The position numbers and the translations under genes were made by a program. Source: Heloderma charlesbogerti (Eukaryota > Chordata > Lepidosauria > Squamata > Helodermatidae). From it: a DNA stretch of 64,000 nucleotides. The notes under the pieces were generated by a model. The model was not told where the DNA came from and did no database searches. It saw only the letters and a program-made list of their open reading frames with translations. The DNA is taken from positions 930,001 to 994,000 of the forward strand of contig JANEZZ010001410.1 in NCBI GenBank assembly GCA_026122225.1, in the 5' to 3' direction. This document shows, in pieces, positions 30,762 through 40,958 of the stretch (the first letter of the stretch is position 1; every line of letters starts with the position of its first letter).

Positions 30762-31541
30762 TAGGGATGGGGGAGAATTTCTCCCCGAAACTTCGGGGGG
30801 CCGAGTGCCAACACATTCGGCCCCCCAAAATCGGCGGTAAAATTCTCCGCCACCCCCTGCCACCCCCCCGGGATGGGACTTACCTTTCACGAATGTCCCT
30901 CCCGGCAGTGGGTCCCAGCGGCGGTTCATTGGGTCTTCGTCAGGGGCGGGGGTGGCAGCCGGTCTTTTGACCTGCTGCCGCCGCCGCCATTACAAGGAAA
31001 GTTAAAAAAAAACAAAAAACACCCCCGTGATAGGCTACGTAACGATTAACGTGGCCTATCACGGCTAGATTTGCAAAGTCAGCCGTGATAGGCTACATTA
31101 ATCGTCATGTAGCCTATCACGGGTGACTTTGAAAAAAAAAAAAAAGCGCGTACGCAAATGGCGGCCCCTATAGGGAGCCACCATTTGCGTTCCTTATTTG
31201 GTCCCTGTAGTCTACGTAAAGATTTATGCAGACTACGGCGAAAATAAGGGCAACGCTGACTTTGCAAATCTAGCCGTGATAGGCCACGTTAATCGTTACG
31301 TAGCCTATCATGGGGGTGGGGTTTTTTGCTTTTTTTTTCGCGGCCGGGTAGACGGGGCGCTTCTACCCGGCCTGACTTTCGCCGGCGAGGGATGGGGCGC
31401 CTTCCGCCCGGCCTGAATTTCGGCCGGGCGAGGCGGGAAGCCTCCCCCCCCTTGCATGAACTTCGGGGGGAGAAGCGAAGCGCCTCCCCCCCACCGCAAA
31501 AAAAGCTGCGGGACAAGGTAAGTCCCTTTCGTACATCCCTA
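30762..31541. mobile_element. Hairpin-chain hAT, copy 1 (nested in the large hAT)
   Basis: TAGGGATGGGGGAGAATT at the left and GTACATCCCTA at the right. Flanks GGTTTGAT (30752-30759, two bases before the end) and GGTTTGAG (31542-31549) match at 7 of 8. The core has ~42-bp hairpins at 31024-31065, 31082-31123 and 31273-31313 (CCGTGATAGGCTACGT...GCCTATCACGG) and a weaker one at 31208-31237. A second palindrome at about 31147-31190 carries GCAAATGGCGGC. Very GC-rich ends. No gene. Confidence 0.8.
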
Positions 31542-32093
31542 GGTTTGAGTTTCTGAGAACACCACATTTTACCTGTGCATAGCACGGAATCTACTACTGT
31601 ACCAAACTGTCTGAAATTTAGTAGGTGGTATCCCCTCTATGGGGGCTGACAATTCCCCAAATTTCATGCACCTCTGTGCAACCAGTGAAAAGTTATAGTT
31701 CTTTGCTTTGAGAGTTTTTGTGGAAAAAATCTAATTTTAACTCCACCTAGCGCAAAAACTACTAAGCCAAACTGTCTGAAATGTGTCAGGCGGAATCCTC
31801 TCCATAGCGGCTGCCAGGTCCCCAAATATCATATATTTATCATGAAAACTGAAAAGGGTATGGCTGTTTGTGTTTTCCGATGCAAGGCAATGGGAAAACG
31901 TCAAAAAAAATTAATGATCCGGATATCCAAATCTCGCTTCAGATTCGGATCCGAAGTGAAGTGGATGGGATCCAAATCAGTCCGAAGCGAAGTGCACAGC
32001 CCTACAGGATACTTCTTTCCTTTTCTTTGATGGGGTTCCCAACTAGCGGTTTAAAGCAAAAAGTTTGCATTTCAGCTGGCTGAGGCACTTTGG

Positions 32094-32760
32094 TAGGGGT
32101 GTACGAAACCCCACTTACCTGGCCCCACTGGGGTCCGCGGGGGGGAGGCGATCCAGTCCTCCCCCCGGAATCCTGCCTGGACGGCTCCGCTCCATGGCCA
32201 GTCCACAGAGCCACCGGCCAGGCCAATCTGCAGTGGAGCCTCCATCCGCTGCCGGGCTGCTGCAGACACAAATGGCGTCCTGCGTAGGCGACGTCATTTG
32301 TGTCCCTACGCTAGGCCATGATAGGCTACGAATATATTTACGTAGCCTATTATGGCTAAAGCAGGGACGCAAATGGTGTCCCATACACCATTTGCATCCC
32401 TGCTTTAGCCGAGATAGGATACGTAAATATTTATGTAGCCTATCATGGCTAAAGCGGGGATGCAAATGGCATCCCCTACACCATTTGTGTCCCTACTTTA
32501 GCTGTGATAGGCTACGTAAATATATACGTAGCCTATCACGGCCTAGTGTAGGGATGCAAATGGCAGCTGCTACACCAGCCGCCATTTGCAGCCGCAGCAG
32601 CCCAGCAGCAGACGCACCAGATGGCCGGCAGCAGATAGGTCCGTTCCGGGGGGATTTTGGGGGTGGAGGGTAGTCCGTTCGGCCACGGACTCCGGGGGGG
32701 GGGGGATTCTTTAGAATCCAGCCTCACTGGAGTCCATGACGGATATCTCCACCATCCCTA
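32094..32760. mobile_element. Hairpin-chain hAT, copy 2
   Basis: TAGGGGTGTACGAAACCCC at the left and CCACCATCCCTA at the right. Flanks CACTTTGG (32086-32093) and CTCTTTGG (32761-32768) match at 7 of 8. Three hairpins at 32315-32356, 32408-32449 and 32501-32542 have a period of about 93 bp. They alternate with a second palindrome (GCAGGGACGCAAATGG... CCATTTGCATCCCTGC). Only about 90 bp separate it from the large hAT. No gene. Confidence 0.88.
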
Positions 32761-33128
32761 CTCTTTGGTCAAAGGTCAATGTGTTTTCTGAGTTGAGCCC
32801 ATGCCGTCAGAAATCATTGCACTTGTTCAATAGATCCCCCCCAGGTAACTATGCTGATCCTAATAAACTGGGTATTGTGCTATGTACTGTCGCTTTTCTG
32901 AGCAATGCAGACATTACATTTCCCTGCTTGCATTCTGGCAGGGAAGCAGTCCAAATAGTACACCAGATGCTCAGCTATGTAATGTCAAAAGGGTCAGCCG
33001 CGCAAACAAGATACTCGCCTTCCAATGCTCTTGGGACCTTCATCACGTGTTTCTCAATCTTTGTGTCAGACTGTTCTAATATTTCAAAAGAGAGCCGCAG
33101 TTGCATATGTTGTGGTTGGGGGGGGGGT
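32761..33128. other. No gene or recognised repeat
   Basis: Unassigned; a G-run near 33119. Confidence 0.4.
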
Positions 33129-33262
33129 TATGATGCAGGATTCAACGCAGCCGGTAGGCTCCCTTTCTTTCTTCTTCTTCTTCTCCTTTGCATTTTATTT
33201 TATTTTTTCCCACCCCCTTGCATGTGATAATGATGCAGCATTCGAAGCAGCCGGTAGGCTCC

Positions 33263-33310
<48 letters not shown>

Positions 33311-33426
33311 TAATTCTAATTCTAATTCTAATTATTCTTCTTCTAATTCTTCTTCTTCTTCTTTGCATTTTATTTTATTTTTTCCCACCCTATCACGCAT
33401 ATCACGCATATCACGCATGTGATAGT
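33129..33426. repeat. Direct duplication with pyrimidine expansion
   Basis: Unit A (33129-33228) and unit B (33229-33426) share TGATGCAGSATTC, GCAGCCGGTAGGCTCCCTTT, a TTC-rich tract, then TTTGCATTTTATTTTATTTT and TTCCCACCC. Unit B contains an expanded (CTTT)n plus (TTCTAA)n tract and a (TATCACGCA)n triplet near 33395. Confidence 0.85.
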
Positions 33427-33539
33427 CCAGGCACATCAAAAATTATAATAGGTCAAGAATGCATTCTTCACATAAACCAGAGAGACCGATATGCTACAGG
33501 CAGAGTGTTACGAAGCTGAGTATTGCCAACATACATAAT

Positions 33540-33725
33540 AAACTGATACCAATCCATAGTAAATGTACCTTGTTTCCTACTTCCCTTCACCAGTCACAAC
33601 TTATTTGTTAATTTTTCTGTTAAGGCAATCTTCCAAACCTGGGCCCACCAAGCATCCAGTGAGACTCCTCTTAAGTCTTTCCAAAATTGAGCAATAACCA
33701 GTCTAGCTGCCACCAAGGCTCCCTT
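33540..33725 (-). mobile_element. L1-type ORF2 C-terminal scrap
   Basis: In reverse the 33600-33715 segment encodes a V-A-A-R-L-V-I-A-Q-F-W-K block followed by a conserved-looking W. This resembles the A-x-RLxIAxxWK signature of L1 ORF2 C-termini, as at 13811-14194. Short and 5'-truncated. Confidence 0.5.
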
Positions 33726-33861
33726 TATTTCTATTATTATTTTATTTCTATACTTTTATTTTTGTTCTGAAGTGTTTTACCAAGAATATTTTCTGAAGAA
33801 GAAGAAGGATGGGGAAAGCTGAGAAAAGTGTATTCAGTGTTTCGGATGATACAGAACAGAT

Positions 33862-33920
33862 CATTCATGGGAGTTCTAGTTCAACACATCTAGAGGGTAC
33901 CAAGTTGGGGAAGGTTGGTG
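33862..33920. mobile_element. Palindromic MITE family P, right-arm fragment
   Basis: TCATGGGAGTTCTAGTTCAA, CACATCTAGAGGGTACCAAG, TTGGGGAAGGTTGG. Confidence 0.65.
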
Positions 33921-34510
33921 TAGAAGTGACAAGCTGTCTCAAGACGGAATGTGGATTGGCAGCAAGGTTGAGTAACATCCCACAATGGTCCCGGCCACCT
34001 TGACGTCCCGGTGCTCTATTCTTGATCTTAAGGCGATAATAAGGGGGCACAAATGATCCAGTTATCAAGGGAATGATGATGGCTCTGCTCCCCCAAATGA
34101 AAATACAGGGATATTTTTTTAAAAAAATGTTGAACGGTCTACTATGTCTCAAGTTTACTTACCAAAACTTGGCTCAGCCTATATTTCAGTCATTCTCAAT
34201 ACGTATTTGAGGTGACTGTCTTTGATAATGGCTCATATCCCCCCCCCCCAAATATGCCACTCCATTTGCAGATGGCAAATTAGGAGGGGGGATTTTGGCA
34301 ATTTTTAGGAGAGGGGCCTGAATAATTTTAATACTTTCAGGGGTGGCACTTCTATGGGGAAAGCCTTTACCATGGTCACACATGACAACTTGCCTTGTTT
34401 TTCTCCAACTCCTCCTCCTCCTCTTCTTCTTCTTCTTCTTTTGTGAGGGCGGGGTACATATTTTTGCTGTGAACTGTTGTAGTGGCAGTGACAGAAGCTG
34501 GCTGCCCAGA
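33921..34510. other. Unassigned; (TTC)n near 34410-34442
   Basis: A CTC/TTC-rich tract precedes the CR1. No gene. Confidence 0.45.
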
Positions 34511-37314
34511 GTATGAGAAATAAACAGAACAAACTTCAATTCTTAACACAGGAGGGAGATTATGACTTTGATAGGTGTAACTGAAACTTGGTGGGATGAC
34601 TCTCATGACTGGAATACAGCAATTGAAGGCTATAACTTGTTCAAAAAGAACAGGAGGAACAGAAAGGGAGGTGGGGTTGCACTATATGTGAAAAATACAT
34701 ATCTCTGCACAGAAATATGGGAGGATGAGCTTGGTAGCCCCATCAAGAGCATCTGGGTTAAAATAAATGGAGCAAAGAATAAAAGGAACATGGTGGTCGG
34801 AGTCTACTACCGGCCACTCAATCAAGGAGAAGACGAGGATGAAACTTTTGAAAAGCAAATAGCCAATGTTTCAAGGAAGCATGATGTAGTAGTAATGGGG
34901 GACTTCAATTTCCCCGATATTTGTTGGGAGACAAATTCTGCAAAACATGGCCCCTCCAAGAAATTCCTGGCTTGTGTTGCTGATAACTTCCTCCTGTAGA
35001 AAGTGGAGGAAGGAACTAGAGGATCAGCTATCCTTGACTTGATCCTAACCAACAGAGATGACTTAGTGGATCAAGTAGCAGTTACGGGAACTCTGGGGGA
35101 AAGCGACCATGTTATACTTGAGGTTTTGGTTCTAAACGAAGCAAAAGCCGAGTGTAGCCAAACATGTACCCTGGATTTTAGGAAAGCCAATTTTAATAAA
35201 CTCAGAACAATGATCAGTAAGGTCCCATGGCAAGCGACTCTCATGAGAAAAGGAGTCCAAGATGGGTGGGAGTTTTTTAAAAAAGGAAATTCTAAAGGCA
35301 CAATTACGAACAATTCCAACAAGAAAAAAGGTGGAAGACAACAGAAGAAGCCAATGTGGCTTCACAAAAAGCTTAGAGATTACCTGAAAACAAAAAAGGA
35401 CACATATAGGAAGTGGAAGGAAGGCCAAGCTACAAAGGAAGAGTACAGGCAGGGTAGCACAGAATTGCAGGGATGGCATCAGGAAGGCTAAAGCTGAGAA
35501 CGAGCTGAGGTTAGCAAGGGATGCTAAAAGCAACAAAAAGGCTTTCTTCAGATACGAGTATAGTAAAAGACAGAGGAAAGAAATGGTGGTTCAACTACTA
35601 AATAAGGAAGGCAAAATGTTTACAGATGACAAGGAAAAGACAGAAGTGCTCAATTCCTACTTTGGCTCAGTCTTCTCCTGAAAGAGGGTCTATGACCCCC
35701 CCTTGCAAAGGCAAAGTACAGGCTGAAGGGGCAGGATTGCAGCTTGAGATGGATAGGCATATGGTCAAGGAACACCTAATGAGTTCAAATCTCCAGGGCC
35801 AGATGAACTGCACCTTAGAGTAATAAAGGAACTGGCAGAAGAACTCTCAGAACCACTGTCTATTATCTTTGAGAAATCATGGAAGACGGGTGAAGTGCCA
35901 GATGACTGGAGGTGGGCTAATGTTGTCCCCATCTTCACAAAGGGCAAAAAGGAGGAACCTGGGAACTACAGACCAGTCAGTCTGACATTAATGCCTGGGA
36001 AAATTCTGGAGCAGATGATAAAGCAATCCATCTGGAAGCACCTTGAAAACAAGGCAGTGATTACTCAAAGCCAACAGCGATTTGTCAAGAACAAATCCTC
36101 CCAGACTAATCTGACATCATTTTTTGATCAGGTAACCTCCCTTGTGGACTGTGGGGATGCTGTGGACGTAATATACTGCAACTTCAGCAAAGCTTTCAAC
36201 AAAGTGCCCCATGATATCCTGGTGAGCAAACTAGCTCAAAGTGGGCTAGATGAAACAATGATCAGGTGGATACACTGTTAGCTACAGGATTGGACCCAAA
36301 GAGTGCTTATCAATGGGAACTTCTCAAACTGGGGAGAGATAACTAGTGGGGTACTGCAGGGCTCAGTCCTGGGCCCAGTGCTCTTCAACTTTTTTATTAA
36401 TGTCCTGGAGGAGGAGGTGCAAGAAATGCTTATCAAATTTGCAGGTGATGCAAAATTGGGCAGGATAGCTAATACCCTGGAAGACAGAAACAAAATTCAA
36501 AGTGATCTGGATAGACTGGGGCACTGGGATGAAAACAATAGGGATAAATGCTGAGTTCTGCACCTAGGAAAAAGAAACCAAATGCACAGTTACAAGATGG
36601 GGTATACTTGGCTCAACAATACTACAAGCGAGAAGGATCTTGGAATTGTTGTAGATTGCAAGCTGAATATGAGCCAACAATGTGATATGGCTGCAAAAAA
36701 GGCAAATGCTCTTTTGGACTGCATTAATAGAAGCATAGCTTCCAAATCCTGGGAACTACTAGTTCCCCTCTACTCAGCACGGGTTAGGCTTCACCTTGAG
36801 TACTGTGTCCAGTTCTAGGCACCACAATTTAAGAAGAATGCAGACAAGCTGGAGAGGGTTCAGAGGAGGGCAACAAAGATGATCCGGGGACTAGAAACAA
36901 AGCCCTATGAAGAGAGACTGAAAGAACTGGGCATGTTCAGCCTATAGAAGAGAAGATTGAGGGGAGATAGGATGGTGCTTTTCAAGGACTTGAAAGGTTG
37001 TCACAGAGGAAGGCCAGGATCTCATCATCCCAGAGTGCAGGACATGGAATAATGGGCTCAAGTGACAGGAAGCCAGATTCTGGCTGAACATCAGGAAAAA
37101 CGTCCTGACTGTTAGAGCAATACGACAAGTGAACCACCTAGTGGTGGGCTCTCCCACACTGGAGGCATTCAAGACGAGGCTGGACAGCCATCTGTCAGGG
37201 ATGCTGTGACGTGGATTCCTACACTGAGCAGGGGGTTGGACTCGATGGTCTTGTAGGCCCCTTCCAACCCTACTATCCTATGATTCTATGATTCTGTGAT
37301 TCTATGATTCTAAT
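34511..37314 (+). mobile_element. CR1 LINE, long 5'-truncated copy
   Basis: About 2.8 kb. It begins near the start of the endonuclease domain (MRNKQNKLQFL region at 34511), runs through the reverse transcriptase and C-terminal region, and ends in the CR1-typical ATTCTATG octamer repeat at 37275-37314. The 5' third of a full CR1 (promoter, ORF1) is absent. No target duplication is obvious. The same 3' end appears reversed at 17866-18345 and 19756-20022, showing activity of related copies. Confidence 0.92.
34562..36950 (+). pseudogene. CR1 ORF2 (endonuclease and reverse transcriptase), broken
   Basis: The endonuclease half (34562-35491) shows TETWW (catalytic Glu), GDFNFPD (catalytic Asp-x-Asn) and GESDHV (Asp-His pair): residues for APE-type nicking are kept. 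An in-frame TAG lies at 34997-34999, and a frameshift occurs near 35470-35480. The reverse transcriptase half runs in one frame from 35895, with in-frame stops at 36279, 36552 and 36816. It keeps NYRPVSL, DFSKAF-like NFSKAFNKVPHD and GSVLGPVLFN. The catalytic FADD box is FAGD (36438-36449), so one metal-binding Asp is lost. C-terminal HLEYCVQF follows. Non-functional. Confidence 0.92.
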
Positions 37315-37378
37315 TCCCCTCCCCACCTGTCCACCAGGAATTAAGTGTTATATTTGGGGGGTGGATGGTGGCCATTAA

Positions 37379-37802
37379 GAGAGCAATCCTGTGGTCCCTG
37401 GGCAAGCATCCCAGGGACCATAGGATAGTTTGGATTCCCTCTTCTGAGGTCAGAGACTGCGCACCAACCTCGGAAGGAGGTGTCAGAGATCCTCCCCCCT
37501 TCCCTGCCCTCTTGCAGCCAGTGCCGAAAGAACTGCACCGGCTGCCCTGCAAGGTCGGACAAGTGGCCTCGGAGGAAGAGAGAAGGGGGTGTTCAGGTGC
37601 AAGGGCAGGGGAGGAGACCAGAGAGGCCAGGATATCATTTATCCTGAGCCTCCTTCAGCCTCCTTCCCTCCTGCTCATGTCTAGCAAAATCTGCACGGCA
37701 GGAGGATGGAGAGGCAAAGACCGCCTCTGCTGCTCCCCCCGCCCTGCACTGGATAATTGGATGCCTCCAAGTTTGGGGGCTTCCAGCCCCGGAGGGCACA
37801 TT
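37379..37802. repeat. Interspersed repeat R1, copy 2
   Basis: Starts AGAGCAATCCTGTGGTCCCT and shares blocks in order with 5943-6418 (CATAGGATAGTTTGGATTCC, AACTGCACCGGCTGCCC, CCCTGCACTGGATAATTGGA). The right terminus is lost where a CR1/L3 tail begins. The 243-codon frame across it is chance. Confidence 0.6.
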
Positions 37803-37897
37803 CATAAGCACAGAAGAACAGAAGAAGAGCCCTGCTGGATCAGACCGAGGGCCCATCTTGTGCAGCATCCTGTTCACACAGCGGCCCACCATTGCGC
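37803..37897 (-). mobile_element. CR1/L3-like LINE tail scrap
   Basis: AGAACAGAAGAAGAGCCCTG, CTGGATCAGACCGAGGGCCC, AGCATCCTGTTCACACAGCG: the inverted 3' tail only. Confidence 0.75.
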
Positions 37898-38179
37898 CCC
37901 AAGAACATGTAATCTGCTGTCGCCACTGGAGGCAGCCATTTTATTCCCTGTTTTTAAAAAATGCAAGGAGGAGAAGCTGTACTTCTTTTACCACCACAGT
38001 GAACACAGTTATTTTAAAGGGTGGGGGGATGCCCAAACACACATCCCCTCGGAATTACGAAAAGCTCCATTCTGGAAACTTGTTCTTCAGCCCTAGCAGC
38101 AGGATTTTGAATCTACTGACGTTTCGAGACTGTTTTCAAGGCACCCTTGCCTGGAGAGCAACGTAGATATCCTACATAT

Positions 38180-38755
38180 CAGGGGTATTGAACCTTTTTC
38201 AGCCTGAAAGCCGAATTCCATTTCAGAGAAGCTCTCGGGGGCCACATTCTAGTGGCGGGGAAAGCCAAAGGCAAAGGGGTGTGTGGCAAAAACACAGCCT
38301 GCTGGTCACTTAGGAGATTGGGGGGGGGGAGTACTTCACAAAAGCCAGGCAACCACCAAAAATTGGTGGTCAGGCAGTTGAGGCTGGGGGTTCTGATGTC
38401 AGTAGGGCAATGAATTTGCCCTGGGTTTCAATCAGAACCAGCCAGATCTCTAAAGGAGCTATCCAAGGTGTGACAAAGCACCTTGGACAGCTCCTTTAGA
38501 GTTCTGAGGCTGAGGGCTCTGATGTCAGTGGGGCAGTGAATCCGCTCCAGGTTTCAGTCAGAACTCTAAAAGCGCTATCCAAACCCAGAGTGGATTCACT
38601 GCCCCACTGACATCACAGCCCCCAGCCTCCACTGTGTTCAGCAGAAAGGGGGTGGAGCCAGGAAGACAGAGCATAGCCATCTGGGAAACACAGAGGGCTG
38701 GACTGGGACCCAAGGTGGTCAGATTTGGTCTACAGGCCTGAAGCACTGCACCCCT
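38180..38755. mobile_element. hAT-like family G, split by a foldback MITE
   Basis: Starts CAGGGGTATTGAACCTTTTT and ends with AAGCACTGCACCCCT. Left blocks (TTCAGAGAAGCTCTCGGGGG, CCACATTCTAGTGG) and right blocks (AGCATAGCCATCTGGGAAAC, GGTCAGATTTGGTC) are separated by the family F element at 38375-38634. Confidence 0.75.
38375..38634. mobile_element. Foldback hAT MITE family F, internally duplicated, nested
   Basis: CAGTTGAGGCTGGGGGTTCT at the left, CCCCCAGCCTCCACTG at the right. Flanks TGGTCAGG and TGTTCAGC match at 6 of 8. A second left arm (GAGGCTGAGGGCTCTGATGT, CAGTGGGGCAGTGAATCCGC) inside shows duplication or insertion of one family member in another. It lies inside a family G hAT. Confidence 0.75.
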
Positions 38756-38989
38756 CCTATATCCTAACAGCATACTTATTCTCTGAGCAGCAATCTTTAT
38801 GTGACCAAAATGCACGCGCGCACACACAGACACACACACGAGGGAGGTATCAGCAGGCTTGGGGGAGTCAGAAGATTTGCAGAAGTCCTAAAAATCTTTA
38901 GTTAAACAAATGACCTTGGGGGAACCCCAAAACAGCTCGGTGATAACTGTGCACTTCCGTGACCACGGGATGCTGACCGGCTGTCTCAT

Positions 38990-39454
38990 TTCATTTATTT
39001 CATTTATGAGTCACCCTATAGCCAAAGCTCTCAGGGTGACACGCATAATAAAAGCTAAAATAAAACCAATGATAAAACCACATAATTAATCACATTTTAA
39101 AAGGGTTTTTTTTTAAGCAGTATTTAAAAAGAGATAAATAACTGAGCAGCTAAGAACATGGAGAAGATGATTTTAAAATGCAGCATTAAACATATTAAAA
39201 AAATAAAGGGAGCAGCAGTTAAAATACTTTTAAAAGGCCAAGGTGAATAAAGAAAGTATTTGCCTGGCACTGAAAAGTGAACAAAGTAGGTGCCAGGTGG
39301 AGCTCTCTAGGAAGGCCTTCCACAATTTGGGGGCCACTGCAGAAAAGGTCTGCTCATGAGTAGCTAACCACCAAAACTCAGTGTGTTCAGACCCTCAGAG
39401 CAGGGCCTCAGATGACAATCTCAGGGCATGGGTAGGAACATGTGTGAAGAGGCG
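38990..39454 (-). mobile_element. L2-like LINE 3' part, reverse
   Basis: TTTCATTTATGAGTCACCCT, ATAGCCAAAGCTCTCAGGGT, then AAATTAAAACC-like AT-rich tail region, and CAGGTGGAGCTCTCTAGGAA, GGCCACTGCAGAAAAGGTCT. The same order as at 49080 and 57120. It continues at 39617 after an oppositely oriented insertion. Confidence 0.65.
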
Positions 39455-39616
39455 GTCCTTTAGATACCATGGTTAATTATGTTGAATTGTTTTTGTATGT
39501 GTGTGATTTGTCTATTGTGTTTTAGACTGTATTTTCAATGTTTTAATGTTTTGTAAACCACCCAGAGAGCTTTGACTATTGAACAGCATGGACAAGTAAG
39601 ATGATGATGATGATGT
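39455..39616 (+). mobile_element. L2-like 3' end inserted in the opposite strand's L2
   Basis: ATGTTTTAATGTTTTGTAAA, CCACCCAGAGAGCTTTGACT, ATTGAACAGCATGGACAAGT and a (TGA)n end: a forward L2 tail lying within the reverse L2 at 38990-39800. Confidence 0.65.
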
Positions 39617-39800
39617 GGCCCCAAGCTATGAAGAGCTTTGTAGGTTAACACCAACACCTTGAACTGAGGCCAGAAATGAACCAGGAGCCAATGAAGATGG
39701 CACAACACTGGTGTAATATGATCATAACTCCCCGTTCCCATCGGTAGCCTTGCTGCCATATTTTGTACTAACTGAAATTTCAGGACTGTTGGGGTTGTGG
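39617..39800 (-). mobile_element. L2-like ORF2 C-terminal segment
   Basis: In reverse it encodes VQNMAARLPMGTGSYDHITP then LCHLHWLLVHFWPQFKVLVL, near to the L2 C-terminal motif LHWLPVxxRxxFKxLxLTxKAL. The reverse frame 39535-39909 continues into non-L2 sequence on both sides. Pseudogenic. Confidence 0.7.
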
Positions 39801-40784
39801 GAACAGAAAATTGAGGGTGGGGGAAGGGAAATTGAATACAGCATCCTACAAAAATGCTGGCTGGCACACTAAACAGAAGCACTCCGTACTGCAACAAAAT
39901 GTGTGCCATACTGCAACATTTTGTTGCAGGTAGGAATGCAAAGGTGTGGTATAAACTGCTCTGTTTGTGTTTTGTGGATTGTCAGGCATTAGCTGCTCCA
40001 TTGTCCGCTCACTGATGGATGCAGATCTTTTTTTTCCCTCCTCCAGAAAAATTCTCAAAGAAATTATCCAAATCTACCGAACTTTTGCTGGTGCATAACA
40101 TTTTGCGTACTTTTCTTAAGTCAGCATAAAATCAATGAGCAGAGTGAACGAAGCAAAGATTGTTGCACTGCAGAGATGTGTAAAATATGGATTAAAAAAA
40201 TGGAGCTCTATTGTGTAAATACCTTTAGTTGTAATTTGTTTGCTTTAAATCTCCTAGTAAACTGTTGTGATTAAACCCTATGTCTGGCATATCAATCACC
40301 CCACGTCTACAGCCTAAACCCCACATTATCGGGAAAGAGAGGATTTAAAAAAGGAAGATGGGACTCTTAAGGAGGCAAGAGATCCTTAAGGAGTTGCTCA
40401 GGGGGTCCAGGTCATAAGGGGAGCCCTGACACTAGCATTGAAAGGAAGGTGAGTCTAGAATTACCACCCAATTTGGTGAGCTAAAAGGGGTCACAACCTT
40501 TCTATCCAGTGGGGGGTGGAGGTCACATGTTGAGCCCTTCCCCCCATTCAAAAACTTCCCCCATCCCTGGTGCACAGTTGCTGAAGAATTAGCGAGATCA
40601 GGGCAGGATGCCCTGGTGACTTCGGTTTTCAATCCTCAGCTGAACAGGGCCAAAGCCCAGAAATTCAAGGCAGGGTTTAGGGCAGCCTGAAAGTAAATTG
40701 AAATGACAGACCCTGTGATCATCTTCCATTTTGATCCAGGATGGAGATGTATTTCTCCATGGCATTTTCACATCTTCACCCTTC
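39801..40784. other. No gene or recognised repeat
   Basis: Nearly 1 kb unassigned. ACTGCAACAAAATGTGTGCC and ACTGCAACATTTTGTTGCAG near 39893-39930 form a small inverted repeat; a matching CACTGCAACATTTTGTTGCA occurs at 42710. Confidence 0.45.
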
Positions 40785-40955
40785 TATCAAAAATCTCAAG
40801 ACTATATCTGTGACTTTCTGCCTGTTTGATCCTGCAAGCAGCCCTGTAAAGTAGGTTAAGCAGAGAGAAATCAACTAGGCCCCCCGTGAGATGAACAGCT
40901 GGGCAGGGATTCAAACCTGGGCCCCCCCAATATGTACAATCCTTCTCTGCCAAAC
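40785..40955 (-). mobile_element. CORE-SINE, diverged, reverse
   Basis: GCCCTGTAAAGTAGGTTAAG, CAGAGAGAAATCAACTAGGC, then ATGAACAGCTGGGCAGGGAT TCAAACC (inverted B box) and CCTTCTCTGCCAAACC. An old copy. Confidence 0.55.
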
Positions 40956-40958
40956 CAT

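Larger units (their letters stand above)
27854..32004 (+). mobile_element. 4.15-kb hAT element with BED-finger remnant and nested insertions
   Basis: The ends TAGGGCTGTGCAC (27854) and GTGCACAGCCCTA (to 32004) are perfect 13-bp inverted repeats. Similarity continues inward (CTTCGGTCTGA against TCAGTCCGAAG). Flanks CAAGATAC (27846-27853) and CAGGATAC (32005-32012) match at 7 of 8 positions. Inside are a polypurine tract (28081-28146), a (TG)n run, a solo LTR (29012-29550), a BED-type zinc-finger frame and a nested hairpin-rich hAT (30762-31541). Less the two nested elements it is about 2.8 kb. The catalytic hAT core and C-terminal dimerisation domain are not recognisable, so it is defective. 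Confidence 0.85.

Noticed and set aside
32315..32542. Regularly spaced palindromic units resembling a CRISPR array
   Set aside because: The spacers are themselves repeats and palindromes, the units lie within hAT ends with a target duplication, and the DNA is clearly vertebrate.
32065..32673. 202-codon forward frame
   Set aside because: It is the translation of the hairpin array (repeated peptide units) within a non-coding hAT.
37365..38096. 243-codon forward frame
   Set aside because: It runs through repeat R1 and an inverted LINE tail; no domain, no splice context.
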